Positions 17,073-26,089 of a DNA stretch of 64,000 nucleotides are shown here, piece by piece (the stretch's first letter is position 1; every line of letters starts with the position of its first letter). This DNA is from Pseudomonas massiliensis (GTDB lineage: Bacteria; Pseudomonadota; Gammaproteobacteria; Pseudomonadales; Pseudomonadaceae), in assembly GCF_000826105.1 (NCBI RefSeq), contig NZ_CCYK01000006.1, forward strand, positions 434,001-498,000, given 5' to 3'. Position numbers and translations under genes: made by a program. The notes beneath the pieces are model-generated. The model was not told where the DNA came from. It was given only the letters and a program-made list of their open reading frames with translations, and made no database searches.

Positions 17073-18602
17073 ATGGCCAACCCGACCAACAAGCCCAGGA
17101 TCCAGTATCGGTTCATTCACCGCCTCGCTTCGCTATTGGTGGTGCTGGTGATCGCTGCCATCGTGGGCATGGCCGTGGTAGAGAATACCCAGGGCTATTT
17201 CGAACACCTGCATCGCGGTGAGATCAACTCGGCCAATCTGGCCCGAGCCGCTGCGCAGCACGCCGATGACGCTATCAAGGAGCTGGACGCCTTTTCCGCC
17301 GGGATGGTCGAGCGGGTGCAGCACGACGGTATCGCCGGAGCCAATAAAGAACGCCTGCGCAAGATATTCAAAAACCAGCGCGCGGTGATGCGGCAGATCC
17401 ATGGTGTGTTCGTCTACGACCAGGATGGCGACTGGCTGCTTACCGACAAGGACAACTACCCGGCCAACCTGAACAATGCTGACCGAGAGTATTTTGCCTG
17501 GCACCGCCAGCATCCTGAGGACACCGGCATGCACCTGGGGCCAGCCGTACGCAGCCGCAGCACCGGCGATTGGGTGATACCGCTTTCCCGTCGGCTGAAC
17601 AACCCTGACGGCAGCTTCGCGGGGGTGTTCCTGGTCACGATCTTCGTCGAGTATTTCAACGATTTTTATGCCGGCTTCCACCTGGACCACAACGGCATTT
17701 TCGTCGTCGCCTTGCGCGACGGTACCGTGCTGGCCCGCCGGCCCTTCAATGAGCAGGTCATCGGCTCCAGCCTGGCCAAGGGCGAGATCTACACCAAATA
17801 CCTGCCGTACGCGCCTATCGGTACCGCTCGCATCACGTCCATCGTCGATAGCGTGGAGCGTATCAACAGTTACCGGCAACTGGAACGTTACCCGCTGGTG
17901 GTCCAGGCGGGGCTATCAGTGGAGTCCATTCTCAAACCCTGGCGGGAAGAGGTGTTCCGCGCTGCCCTTTTCGTACTGGCCATTGTATCGGTAATTCTTT
18001 TCCTGAGCTGTGCCTTGCTGCGACAGCTGCGCTTCGGCGTCAGCATCGAGCAGGAACTGAGGGAAACCCAGGCCGTGCTTGAGCGGTTGGCCATGGAAGA
18101 TGCTCTGACCGGCCTACCCAACCGACGCCAGCTGGATGCGCTCCTGCACCGGGAAACCGCCAGGGCGCGGCGCCAGCGCACCGCCGTGGCGGTGTTGATG
18201 ATGGACATCGATCACTTCAAGAAATATAACGACCATTACGGACATCAGGCCGGTGACCTCTGCCTCAGGGACGTCGCCCAGGCCATTGCCTCCTGCCTGA
18301 AACGGCCGGCGGACGCCGCCTTCCGCTACGGCGGCGAGGAATTCGTGGCCTTGTTGCCAGACACCGATCTCGACGGCGCTTGTCAGATGGCGGCCAATAT
18401 CAGGACAGCGGTGGCAGGCTTGGCCATTGCCCATGCCGGCTCGGAAGTGGGTCGCGTGACCCTGAGCATCGGTGTGGCAGCGGTGATGCCGATTGCTGAC
18501 AACGCCGGCTCCCTGCTTCTGCGCAGCGCCGACGAGGCCCTGTATCAGGCCAAGCGCGCCGGGCGTGACCAGGCTTACCCGCCATTGACGGTGGTGGCCT
18601 GA
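17073..18602 (+). CDS. Membrane diguanylate cyclase, dCACHE-GGDEF
   Basis: A 509-residue c-di-GMP synthase. TM1 lies at about 18-40, a ~260-residue periplasmic sensor of double-CACHE type at about 45-300 (motifs VFVYDQDGDWLLTDK and GVFLVTIFVEYF), TM2 at about 303-325, and the GGDEF domain at about 350-500. The active site is GGEEF, a functional variant, and the product-inhibition I-site RPAD lies exactly five residues before it, so feedback control is likely. The ATG at 17073 (MANPTNKPRIQYRF) is preferred over codons up to 16965 because it starts just before TM1, although its ribosome site is weak. Confidence 0.9.
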   Translation: MANPTNKPRIQYRFIHRLASLLVVLVIAAIVGMAVVENTQGYFEHLHRGEINSANLARAAAQHADDAIKELDAFSAGMVERVQHDGIAGANKERLRKIFKNQRAVMRQIHGVFVYDQDGDWLLTDKDNYPANLNNADREYFAWHRQHPEDTGMHLGPAVRSRSTGDWVIPLSRRLNNPDGSFAGVFLVTIFVEYFNDFYAGFHLDHNGIFVVALRDGTVLARRPFNEQVIGSSLAKGEIYTKYLPYAPIGTARITSIVDSVERINSYRQLERYPLVVQAGLSVESILKPWREEVFRAALFVLAIVSVILFLSCALLRQLRFGVSIEQELRETQAVLERLAMEDALTGLPNRRQLDALLHRETARARRQRTAVAVLMMDIDHFKKYNDHYGHQAGDLCLRDVAQAIASCLKRPADAAFRYGGEEFVALLPDTDLDGACQMAANIRTAVAGLAIAHAGSEVGRVTLSIGVAAVMPIADNAGSLLLRSADEALYQAKRAGRDQAYPPLTVVA

Positions 18603-18773
18603 AGGCAAGCCGCCGCTTCCCAAAACCCGTGGAAAGCTGCTAAACGGTATCTATACGCACCCAGCCGCAGCCTGTACCTTCCAGCGCACCGGCTTGCCGG
18701 AACCTGGCGAGCGGCACTGTGCCAGTTTCCGTGCAAGCTCCGCTGGACTTTTCTTACGCCTGGATAACGGTAA

Positions 18774-20822
18774 ATGAGCAGTTTCCCGCCCCTGGGGTCC
18801 GCTGAAGACAAGGCGACCGCATTGACCAACGAGGCCTTCGACAGGCTACGCCTGGCCTTGGACGCCGGAGCCATCATCGGCACCTGGATCTGGGATATCC
18901 AGGCTGACCGCGTCACCGCCGACGAACGCTTTTCCCGCTCCTTCGGCATACCGGCCGAGCTGTGCCAGGCTGGGCTGGCATTGAATCAGACGACCCGCTC
19001 CATTCATCCCGAAGACTTGCCTCGAGTGTTCCAGACCATCGAGCAGGCCCTGGATAGTCGTGGGCTGTACCGATGCGAATACCGCATCCGCGGCACCGAT
19101 GGTCACTACCGCTGGATCGAGGCGTCCGGCCGGGTGGAGACGGACGACAACGGTACCCCGGTCCGCTTTCCGGGCATCCTGCTGGACATCGACGCCAGGC
19201 GAGCCGCTGAAACGGAACGCGACCGGGCCAACGCGCTGTTGCGTATGTTCACCGAGGCCGTTCCTGGCGTGGTCTACGCCAAGGACCGTCAAGGTCGCAT
19301 GCTGGTGGCCAATCGCGGCACCACGGCGCTGATCGGCAAACCGCCGGAAGAATACCTGGGCAAAACCGACAAGGAGTTTCTGCAGAACGCGGAGCAGGCC
19401 CGGATCATCACCGAGACGGACCAGCGCATCATGAACGCCGGGGTGGGCGAAACCATCGAGGAACAGGTCAGTCTGCCTGATGGCACGGTCAGCGTCTGGT
19501 TGTCGACCAAGGCCCCGCTGTTCGACGATGCCGGCCAGGTGATCGGCCTGATCGGCTCCTCGATCGACGTGACGGACCGCAAGAACGCTGAAGCGGCGGT
19601 GCTGGAACTCAATACCACCCTGGAACAGCGGGTACGTGAGGTGATCCAGGAACGGGAGCAGGCCCAGGAAGCCTTGCGGCAATCCCAGAAAATGGAAGCA
19701 GTGGGCCAGCTCACGGGCGGCATCGCCCACGATTTCAACAACCTGTTGGGAGGCATTTCCGGCTGCCTGGAAATGATGCGCGCCCGGATGGAGCAAGGCC
19801 GCTTCGACGAACTGGAGCGCTACCTTACCGTGGCCCTGGGCGCGGTGCAGCGCGGTACCTCTCTCACCCATCGGCTGCTGGCCTTTTCCCGGCGGCAGGT
19901 ATTGGCCCCCAAGCCTACGGACGTCAATGCCCTCATCATCGAGATGGAGGAACTGGTGCGCCGCGCCGTCGGCCCCAGTGTAGAACTGCAAACCCGCAAT
20001 GCTTCAGGGCTATGGCCGGCCTTGATCGACCCCGGCCAGCTGGAGAACGCGCTGCTGAACCTGTGCATCAATGCCCGGGATGCAATGCCCAATGGCGGGC
20101 GGATTACGCTGGAAGCAGCCAACGAGACGGTGGACGAGGGCCAGGCCAGGCAACTGGACCTGCCTGCGGCCGAGTATCTACGTATCAGCGTGAAGGACAC
20201 CGGGGTGGGCATGAGCGCTGAACTGCTGCAGAAGGTATTCGAACCCTTCTTTACCACCAAGCCCTTGGGGGAAGGCACAGGCCTGGGATTGTCCATGGTG
20301 TATGGCTTCGCCCGGCAGTCCGGAGGTCAGGTCCAGATCGCCTCCGAAGTGGGACGCGGAACCCGAGTCTCCCTTTATCTGCCGCGCTACGAAGGTCAGC
20401 TTCCTCCCGCCGAGGCCGTGACCGCGGCACTGTGCCCACTGCTGGCCAGCCGCAAGGACGTGACCGTGCTGATCGTGGAAGACGACGCCGCGGCCCGCAT
20501 GCTCCTGACCGAAGTTGTCCAAGACCTGGGATACGCGGTCATCGAGGCCAGCGATAGCGTGGCCGGTACCCGCATCCTGGAGTCGGACGTGCCTATCGAC
20601 CTGCTGATCACCGACATCGGCTTGCCTGGAGGCTGCAACGGACTGGATATGGTTTCGCGGTGCCAGGACCAACGCAAGGGCCTGAAGGTACTGTTCATCA
20701 CCGGCTATACAGACCAGGCCAGTACCTTGCCCGAGCGGCTCGGGCGCAACGCCCGGATCCTCACCAAGCCCTTCGCGCTGGACGCCATGAGGCAGTGCCT
20801 ACGTGACTTCCTCGAGGCTTGA
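18774..20822 (+). CDS. PAS-PAS hybrid histidine kinase with C-terminal receiver
   Basis: A 682-residue soluble hybrid sensor kinase: PAS 1 (about 20-140, [11 protein letters not shown]), PAS 2 (about 145-270), coiled coil (275-305), HisKA with H-box [13 protein letters not shown], HATPase_c with N-box (NLCINARDAMP), G1 (DTGVGMS) and G2 (GTGLGLSM), and a receiver (about 565-680) with the acid pair VEDD and phospho-acceptor Asp in LLITDIGLPGG. No transmembrane segment, so a cytoplasmic signal is expected. No response regulator or output gene is adjacent. It is a relative of the larger kinase at 45935-48508; both share the [12 protein letters not shown] PAS and the same kinase/receiver order. 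Confidence 0.92.
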   Translation: MSSFPPLGSAEDKATALTNEAFDRLRLALDAGAIIGTWIWDIQADRVTADERFSRSFGIPAELCQAGLALNQTTRSIHPEDLPRVFQTIEQALDSRGLYRCEYRIRGTDGHYRWIEASGRVETDDNGTPVRFPGILLDIDARRAAETERDRANALLRMFTEAVPGVVYAKDRQGRMLVANRGTTALIGKPPEEYLGKTDKEFLQNAEQARIITETDQRIMNAGVGETIEEQVSLPDGTVSVWLSTKAPLFDDAGQVIGLIGSSIDVTDRKNAEAAVLELNTTLEQRVREVIQEREQAQEALRQSQKMEAVGQLTGGIAHDFNNLLGGISGCLEMMRARMEQGRFDELERYLTVALGAVQRGTSLTHRLLAFSRRQVLAPKPTDVNALIIEMEELVRRAVGPSVELQTRNASGLWPALIDPGQLENALLNLCINARDAMPNGGRITLEAANETVDEGQARQLDLPAAEYLRISVKDTGVGMSAELLQKVFEPFFTTKPLGEGTGLGLSMVYGFARQSGGQVQIASEVGRGTRVSLYLPRYEGQLPPAEAVTAALCPLLASRKDVTVLIVEDDAAARMLLTEVVQDLGYAVIEASDSVAGTRILESDVPIDLLITDIGLPGGCNGLDMVSRCQDQRKGLKVLFITGYTDQASTLPERLGRNARILTKPFALDAMRQCLRDFLEA

Positions 20823-20894
20823 GCGCGGAAAAGAGCAGCGCATCGGGTAAGCCTGTCTGGGTGATTGCGGCAGTGATATGACTCTGCCACAATC

Positions 20895-20916
20895 GCGAAT
20901 AATTCTCGTTATTCGC
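20895..20916 (+). promoter_or_regulatory. Fur-box-like palindrome upstream of the first ECF sigma gene
   Basis: Perfect inverted repeat GCGAATAA-TTCTCG-TTATTCGC. The inner part matches the GATAAT/ATTATC character of Fur operators, and the position 18 bp before the sigma factor start fits repression by Fur-Fe. Such boxes are the norm for iron-starvation sigma factor genes in Pseudomonas. Confidence 0.7.
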
Positions 20917-20933
20917 CCTCTCGGGGTATTCCC

Positions 20934-21452
20934 TTGCCTTCTGTCCACAGCCCAAACGGCGAGCTCGTTGGAGCGCTGTACCGTGATCATCGCGCATGGC
21001 TATTGACCTGGTTGCGGCGTAATATTGCCTGCCACCACCGGGCCGAAGACCTGAGCCAGGATACCTTCGTACGGTTGCTCGGCCGTGAACGCCTGGCCCC
21101 ACCGCGCGAGCCTCGGGCATTTCTGCTGACGGTGGCCAAAGGCTTGTTGTTCGATCATTTCCGCCGGGCGGCCCTGGAACGGGCCTACCTGGACGCATTG
21201 AAGGACATGCCTGAAAGCGAACAGCCATCGCCGGAACAGCGGCAGTTGATACTCGAGGAGCTGCAATTGATCGACCGCCTGCTAGGCAAGCTTTCCGCCA
21301 AGGCGCGCGCCGCCTTCCTGCACAGCCGCCTCGATGGCCTGGGCCACGCCGAAATCGCCGAGCGCCTGGGTGTCTCGGTGCCGCGGGTGCGCCAGTACCT
21401 GGCCCAAGGCATGCGTCAATGCTACGTGGCCCTTTATGGTGAGCCTGCTTGA
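20934..21452 (+). CDS. FecI-type ECF sigma factor (iron starvation)
   Basis: A 172-residue sigma-70-family factor of the FecI/FiuI group. Region 2 is at about 12-75 (LYRDHRAWLLTWLRR, then AEDLSQDTFVRLL) and region 4 at about 110-165 (LSAKARAAFLHSRLDGLGHAEIAERL region, HTH VPRVRQYL). No early ATG exists and TTG at 20934 gives the usual N-terminus, so a TTG start is likely. It sits directly behind a Fur-like palindrome and overlaps the anti-sigma gene by 4 bp (TTGA). Expected role: released by a receptor-FecR signal to transcribe the receptor gene at 22510. Order and receptor type resemble the P. aeruginosa fiuI-fiuR-fiuA set. Confidence 0.88.
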   Translation: MPSVHSPNGELVGALYRDHRAWLLTWLRRNIACHHRAEDLSQDTFVRLLGRERLAPPREPRAFLLTVAKGLLFDHFRRAALERAYLDALKDMPESEQPSPEQRQLILEELQLIDRLLGKLSAKARAAFLHSRLDGLGHAEIAERLGVSVPRVRQYLAQGMRQCYVALYGEPA

Positions 21453-22408
21453 ACCCTTCGGTTTCCTCCCGGGCGCTGGACGATGCCATTGCCTGGCAGC
21501 TTACCCTCGAAGACAAGGGCAACGAGCAGGCGCGGCGTGAATTCGAACGCTGGCTGGCTGCAGATGAAGAACATGCGCGGGCTTGGCATCGCCTCAACCT
21601 CATCGACTTGCGGATCAATGCCACATCGGTACCGGCGCGCGCGGCGCTGCGCACGCCGCGAGACGGGCTGCGCCGCCAGCTGCGCACCTTGGGCCGGGGC
21701 CTGGCGGGCGTGGCCATGGCCATTGGCCTGGCCGTGGTTGGCCGGCAAGTGTTGCCGGTGGACTATTGGCTGGCCGACGAACGCACCCAGACCGGTGAAC
21801 AGCGCCTGGTTCAGCTGGCGGACGGTACCCGTATCAACCTCAATACCCACAGCGCCATCGACATCCGCTTCGACACCCGGCAGCGGTTGATCCTGTTGCG
21901 CGAGGGGGAAATCCTCGTGGACACTGGGCACCGCCCCGGCGAGTCGCGTCCCTTCATCGTGCAAACCCGCGACGGTACGCTACGCCCGCTGGGTACCCGC
22001 TTCATGGTGCGAAGCCTTACACAGGGAACCTTGCTGGGCGTGCTACAGGCGTCGGTGGCGGCCAAGCCCCGGCAAGCCTTGGATGAGCGCGTCGTGTCAC
22101 ACGGCCAACAGCTGCTGATGAACAGCGAAGGCATCACCAGCGTCAGCGCCCTTCCTCCCAGCGCCGATGCCTGGACCCACGGCATGCTGGTGGCTGACAA
22201 CACCCGCCTCGCCGATCTGGTCAACGAACTTGATCGCTACCGCCCCGGTTACCTGAGCGTGACCCCAGAGGTCGCCAACCTGCGCATCACCGGCAGTTTC
22301 CCGCTCACCGACACGGACCGGGCATTGCGCGCGATGCTGCCTATCCTGCCGATCACCCTCACGCAGCACAGCCCCTGGTGGACGCGGATCGGGCCTCGGG
22401 AGGGCTGA
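21449..22408 (+). CDS. FecR-type anti-sigma/sigma regulator
   Basis: A 319-residue inner-membrane regulator. The N-terminal cytoplasmic anti-sigma part (about 1-85) has the family's WLAADEEHARAWHRL segment, one TM helix lies at about 88-106 (GLAGVAMAIGLAVVG), then a periplasmic FecR domain (about 120-220) and a C-terminal domain (about 240-310) that contacts the receptor signalling domain. The start is TTG at 21449, overlapping the sigma stop codon. It passes the siderophore-bound state of the outer-membrane receptor to the sigma factor. Confidence 0.87.
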   Translation: MNPSVSSRALDDAIAWQLTLEDKGNEQARREFERWLAADEEHARAWHRLNLIDLRINATSVPARAALRTPRDGLRRQLRTLGRGLAGVAMAIGLAVVGRQVLPVDYWLADERTQTGEQRLVQLADGTRINLNTHSAIDIRFDTRQRLILLREGEILVDTGHRPGESRPFIVQTRDGTLRPLGTRFMVRSLTQGTLLGVLQASVAAKPRQALDERVVSHGQQLLMNSEGITSVSALPPSADAWTHGMLVADNTRLADLVNELDRYRPGYLSVTPEVANLRITGSFPLTDTDRALRAMLPILPITLTQHSPWWTRIGPREG

Positions 22409-22423
22409 TGCCCGGTCAAGCGT

Positions 22424-22440
22424 AAAAAAATATTTCACAA
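22424..22440 (+). promoter_or_regulatory. A-rich/ATTTCACAA motif, candidate ECF sigma promoter element
   Basis: A run of A followed by TATTTCACAA lies between the FecR stop codon and the receptor gene. The core ATTTCACAA, after an A-rich run, recurs in the same place in the second FecI/FecR/receptor set (32225-32240), which suggests an element read by the FecI-type sigma factors. The assignment is by position and recurrence only. Confidence 0.35.
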
Positions 22441-22509
22441 GCCCTATCACTTTTTCGCACTCATGCGGCTTTCAGGCAACCACGCCTCGTTTCCTCCCGG
22501 AGAGCCCGC

Positions 22510-24945
22510 ATGTTCCGCCCCTTCAACGCCCTGCTTCGCCCCAGCCTGGTGGCTGTCGCCATCGCCATGGCCCTCGCGCCAACCGTCAACCCGGCGGTTG
22601 CCGCCGACCAGGCCAGCGCCTTGCGCGCTTATCAGGTGCCTGCCTCTCCGCTGGCCGCCGCGCTCAACCAGATCCCCAGCCAGGCGGGCCTTACTCTGGC
22701 GGTAAGCCCGTCACTGGTGGCTGGCAAGACGTCTGCCCCCGTGAACGGCCAATACAGCGGCACCGGCGCCCTCGACGCCGCGCTTAGCGGCACCGGGCTG
22801 CAACTCCAGCAGAGCGGCAGTGGCACCTATACCTTGGCTCAGGTCCCCGAAGGTACCCTGGCGCTGCCAGCCATCGAGGTCAACTCCAGGGCAGACAGTG
22901 AAAGCGCCTGGGGCGCGGTGTCCGGCTACCGAGCCAACCGCACGGCGGCCGGGACCAAGACCGACACCGCCCTGGCAGAAGTACCGCGCTCGATCTCCGT
23001 GGCCACCCGCGCACAGATGGCAGACCGCGCCGTGCAGAACCTGGACGATGCCCTGCGCTACATGCCGGGCGTGATCGCCAGCAGCTATGGCAGCGATTCT
23101 CGGGCTGACTGGCTGAAAGTCCGTGGCTTCGAACCGACACAGTTCCTCGACGGCCTGCCCCTCCCCAAGGGGGCCTATGTGATGCCCAAGGCCGAGACCT
23201 GGGACCTGGAGCGCGTCGCATTGCTGCGCGGCCCGGCCTCCTCCGTGTATGGGCAAACCCCTCCCGGCGGATTGCTAGACATGGTAAGCCGGCGACCTGA
23301 GGAAAGCCCCAGCCATGAAGTGCAAGTGCAGGTGGGAAGCTACGAGCGCAAGCAGGTCAGCTTCGACAGTACCGGCCCGCTCGACGAGCAAGGGACTTTC
23401 CTTTACCGGGTCAGCGGCGTGGTGCGTGATGCCAATACCTCGGTAGACCACATCGAAGACAAGCGCTATAACCTGGCGCCCAGCCTGACCTGGAACATCG
23501 AGCCGGACACCCGGCTGACCTTCCTCAGCCAGTTCACCCGGGACGATACCGGCATCACCAGCCAATTCCTTCCGCTGCAGGGCACCAAGCTGGCCAGTGC
23601 GGCGGGCTCGGTCAAGTACCACGAAAACCTCGGGGACCCGGACTGGGAGTTCTACGACAAGACCTATTACGCCCTGGGCTATGCCTTCGAACACCGTTTC
23701 AACGATACCTGGCAGTTCCGCCAGAACCTGCGCTACACCAAGAGCGACCTGTCGTTCCAGAGCATTACTGCCGGTGGTTATTACGGCGCGGTGCAGGACG
23801 ACGGCACCGTGGCCCGAGGCGCCAACGTGGTCAACGAGGACATCAGCCAATTCGCCGTGGACAACAACCTGCAAGGCGACTTCAGCACGGGGAACCTGGA
23901 CCATACCCTGCTGTTGGGCCTGGACTATCAGCATATCAACCATAATTACCAGTGGCTGTATGGCAATGCGCCTACCAGCAATATCATCCGCCCGGTCTAC
24001 GGGCAGGACTTCAGCAATGTGGTTTACACCGCCTACAACGACTACAACCAGAAAACCGATGACGTGGGCGTGTACCTGCAGGACCAGATCGCCCTGGACA
24101 ACTGGCGTCTGACCCTGGGCGGACGAGAGGACTTCTCCCGGGTCGATTCGGTGTTCTATAACGCTGGCAATGCCAAAGACACCCGCCGGGACAACGCCTT
24201 CACCGGCAACGCAGCCTTGAGCTATGTGTTCGACAACGGCATCACGCCTTACCTCTCCTATGCCGAGTCTTTCCAGCCTGAAGCCGGCGGCGCGGCTGGC
24301 GCGGCCTACAAGCCCAGCACCGGCAAGCAATACGAAGCCGGGGTGAAGTACCAGCCGCCTGGCAGCGACATGCTGTTCACCGCGGCGGCCTACGACCTGA
24401 CCCGGGAAAACATCGTGGTCACCAGCAACAACGGCATCAGCGCACCCGTGGGGGAAGTCAAGGTGCGTGGCTTCGAGCTGGAAGCCACTGGCAATGTGAA
24501 CGAAAACCTCAAGCTGACGGCCTCCTACACCTACGCCAACAGCAAGATGACCAAGACCACCAACACCCTGGACAAGAACCGCCCATTGCCGCTGACTCCG
24601 GAAAACCAGGCGTCGGCCTGGGCTGACTACACCTGGCACCAGGGCTTGCTGGATGGCTTCGGCCTGGGCTTCGGCGTGCGCTACGTAGGCGCCACGGACA
24701 ACGTGGCCATTGGCAGCCTGGCTTATGTCCGGGATGAATCCGACGGCCATACCAGCGACTACACCCTCTACGATGCCGCCGTGCACTATGACCTGGGCAA
24801 GCTCAACGCCAGCCTCAAGGGCGCCAGCGTCTCGGTCAACGCCAACAACCTGTTCGACAAGGAATACCTCTCCACCTGCGACGGGTTCTACTGCTACTAC
24901 GGCGACCGTCGTAACGTGCTGGCGAGTGTCAATTACAAGTGGTGA
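22510..24945 (+). CDS. TonB-dependent siderophore receptor with signalling (STN) domain, ferrichrome/FiuA type
   Basis: An 811-residue outer-membrane receptor. Signal peptide at 1-36 (cleavage near VAA-DQ), STN signalling domain at about 40-115, plug at about 150-275 (EVPRSISVATR, LKVRGFEP, RVALLRGPASSVYGQTPPGGLLDMVSRRP), and a 22-strand barrel ending in an aromatic residue (NYKW). The late DGFYCYYGDRR segment with paired Cys is typical of hydroxamate receptors such as FhuA/FiuA. Expected job: uptake of ferric hydroxamate siderophores and signalling to the FecR/FecI pair just upstream. GGAGAG precedes the ATG. A duplicated piece of its 3' end lies at 25754-25888. Confidence 0.9.
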   Translation: MFRPFNALLRPSLVAVAIAMALAPTVNPAVAADQASALRAYQVPASPLAAALNQIPSQAGLTLAVSPSLVAGKTSAPVNGQYSGTGALDAALSGTGLQLQQSGSGTYTLAQVPEGTLALPAIEVNSRADSESAWGAVSGYRANRTAAGTKTDTALAEVPRSISVATRAQMADRAVQNLDDALRYMPGVIASSYGSDSRADWLKVRGFEPTQFLDGLPLPKGAYVMPKAETWDLERVALLRGPASSVYGQTPPGGLLDMVSRRPEESPSHEVQVQVGSYERKQVSFDSTGPLDEQGTFLYRVSGVVRDANTSVDHIEDKRYNLAPSLTWNIEPDTRLTFLSQFTRDDTGITSQFLPLQGTKLASAAGSVKYHENLGDPDWEFYDKTYYALGYAFEHRFNDTWQFRQNLRYTKSDLSFQSITAGGYYGAVQDDGTVARGANVVNEDISQFAVDNNLQGDFSTGNLDHTLLLGLDYQHINHNYQWLYGNAPTSNIIRPVYGQDFSNVVYTAYNDYNQKTDDVGVYLQDQIALDNWRLTLGGREDFSRVDSVFYNAGNAKDTRRDNAFTGNAALSYVFDNGITPYLSYAESFQPEAGGAAGAAYKPSTGKQYEAGVKYQPPGSDMLFTAAAYDLTRENIVVTSNNGISAPVGEVKVRGFELEATGNVNENLKLTASYTYANSKMTKTTNTLDKNRPLPLTPENQASAWADYTWHQGLLDGFGLGFGVRYVGATDNVAIGSLAYVRDESDGHTSDYTLYDAAVHYDLGKLNASLKGASVSVNANNLFDKEYLSTCDGFYCYYGDRRNVLASVNYKW

Positions 24946-24985
24946 GGACTTCCGCGCCGCTTCAATAGCGGCCAGATGAAACGCC

Positions 24986-25020
24986 AATGCCGCCAGAATA
25001 ATTCTGGCGGCATTTGGTTT
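24986..25020 (+). terminator. Rho-independent terminator of the receptor operon
   Basis: A near-perfect inverted repeat, AATGCCGCCAGAAT / ATTCTGGCGGCATT, is followed by TGGTTTT, starting about 40 bp after the receptor stop codon. Strong stem and T-run. Confidence 0.85.
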
Positions 25021-25142
25021 TAAGCGCTGGCAGCCTGGCCTTTAGGCCGACTGCCATTCAGCTGGCTTGCACTAGAGAGAGTTCTGTCCTGCAGAGGAAG
25101 CCACGCTAGGAAAAATCCAGGTTCGCAGCCCACGCCTTTACA

Positions 25143-25640
25143 TCAATTCAAAGGCACCAGGCGCTCACGCTGGGCGTCGCTCAGGTTGTCGATAGTAACG
25201 ATTTTCAAATCGCCAGCTTGCGCTGAAGCTACGGGTGCGCCCATGTCAGCTGACGCATATTCGGGAAGCTTGAACATCGCGCCGGTGGCAGGATCTACGA
25301 TCAGCATGCCGATCAAGCCGCCGAACAGGATATTGCCCCAATACCAGCCGCTGAGGCTGGAATCCAGCGTAACGGTTTTATCCGCATACCCTGGTTTCTT
25401 GAACCGGAGCGTGTAGGTTTGACCGGAGAAATATCCCTTGCCGGATTTCAATGTCACGGTGCTTGGTGTGTTTCCGGAATGGACCACTTGCCCGTTCTTA
25501 TCTGTTACCTCGAATGCAGCTCCAGGAGGCGCGCTGGTTACGGTGACGGGATACTTCGATTCTCCCAAGATACTGGCGCAACCGCTCAGCCCCAAAGTCG
25601 CTACCAAGGCTGCTACTGCCCCGAACTTCCCAACGTTCAT
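25143..25640 (-). CDS. Lipoprotein with PEGA-like domain
   Basis: A 165-residue lipoprotein: signal MNVGKFGAVAALVATLGLSGC with lipobox LSGC. A PEGA-like beta domain follows at about 25-95 (VTSAPPGAAFEVTDKNGQVV, then GNTPSTVTL and FKKPGYADKTVTL). Next comes the segment WYWGNILFGGLIGMLIVDP, hydrophobic enough to be a membrane hairpin, then ATGAMFKLP. This layout is recurrent in small Pseudomonas lipoproteins of unknown function. The ATG at 25640 is chosen (GGAG upstream, lipobox at the right distance). It is transcribed towards the receptor terminator. Confidence 0.82.
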   Translation of the reverse strand: MNVGKFGAVAALVATLGLSGCASILGESKYPVTVTSAPPGAAFEVTDKNGQVVHSGNTPSTVTLKSGKGYFSGQTYTLRFKKPGYADKTVTLDSSLSGWYWGNILFGGLIGMLIVDPATGAMFKLPEYASADMGAPVASAQAGDLKIVTIDNLSDAQRERLVPLN

Positions 25641-25753
25641 TCTGCTACCGCTCCATATCGCCATCATTGGCTCGGCCGTCTATCGGCCGGATCCCATTGT
25701 AGCCGAATAGTGGCACTTCGGCATTACCATTGTTAGGGGTATTGCTCGGAAAG

Positions 25754-25888
25754 CTTGGTCGACGCCAACAACCTGTTCGACAAGGAATACCTCTCCACCT
25801 GCGATGGGTTCTACTGCTACTACGGCGACCGCCGTAACGTGCTGGCGAGTGTCAATTACAAGTGGTGAGGGCTTCGGCACCGCTGCGA
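25754..25888 (+). pseudogene. Duplicated 3' end of a TonB-dependent receptor gene (remnant)
   Basis: About 117 bp that match the last ~38 codons and stop of the receptor gene at 22510-24945 (bases 24831-24947) almost base for base, with similarity fading over ~20 bp after the stop. Most differences in the coding part are silent (for example GAC/GAT and CGT/CGC); one changes Asn to Asp. No start codon and no upstream receptor sequence remain. It is either the tail of a deleted second receptor gene or a small duplication. It lies between the lipoprotein promoter and the permease promoter. Confidence 0.8.
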
Positions 25889-25930
25889 TTGTAGGAGCCG
25901 GGCGCAGCCGCAGCTCGCGAAGGCGTTCGA
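25889..25930. repeat. Degenerate REP-like element
   Basis: The TGTAGGAGCCGGG...CTCGCGAAGGCG pattern resembles Pseudomonas REP units (TGTAGGAGCGG...CGCGAA). Only one copy is visible here, and its symmetry is poor, so this is a resemblance rather than a firm call. Confidence 0.4.
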
Positions 25931-26029
25931 CGGCATACCGGCACCAGCTCATTCGGAGGTTTCGCCGCATCCACAGGGCTGGCGACCTTCTGCAGAAGGC
26001 GGGCTAGGCTAAGCCACCGATCGTTCAAT

Positions 26030-26059
26030 TTGAGAACTCTCCCAACCCCTCTGTAGAAT
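26030..26059 (+). promoter_or_regulatory. Sigma-70-like promoter of the nucleobase permease gene
   Basis: TTGAGA (26030-26035) and TAGAAT (26054-26059) are separated by 18 nt and lie 30 nt before the permease ATG at 26090. Confidence 0.5.
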
Positions 26060-26089
26060 CCGCCCTTTTTCCGGCCCGGGGCCTTTCCC

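Larger units (their letters stand above)
25641..26089. other. Intergenic region with receptor remnant, REP-like element and permease promoter
   Basis: A 449 bp non-coding stretch. It contains the duplicated receptor 3' end (25754-25888), a degenerate REP-like sequence right after it, and a sigma-70-like promoter near 26030-26059. No intact gene was found. Confidence 0.6.

Noticed and set aside
23275..24987. A 570-codon open frame opposite the siderophore receptor
   Set aside because: Shadow frame; the receptor on the plus strand has signal, STN, plug and barrel features throughout.
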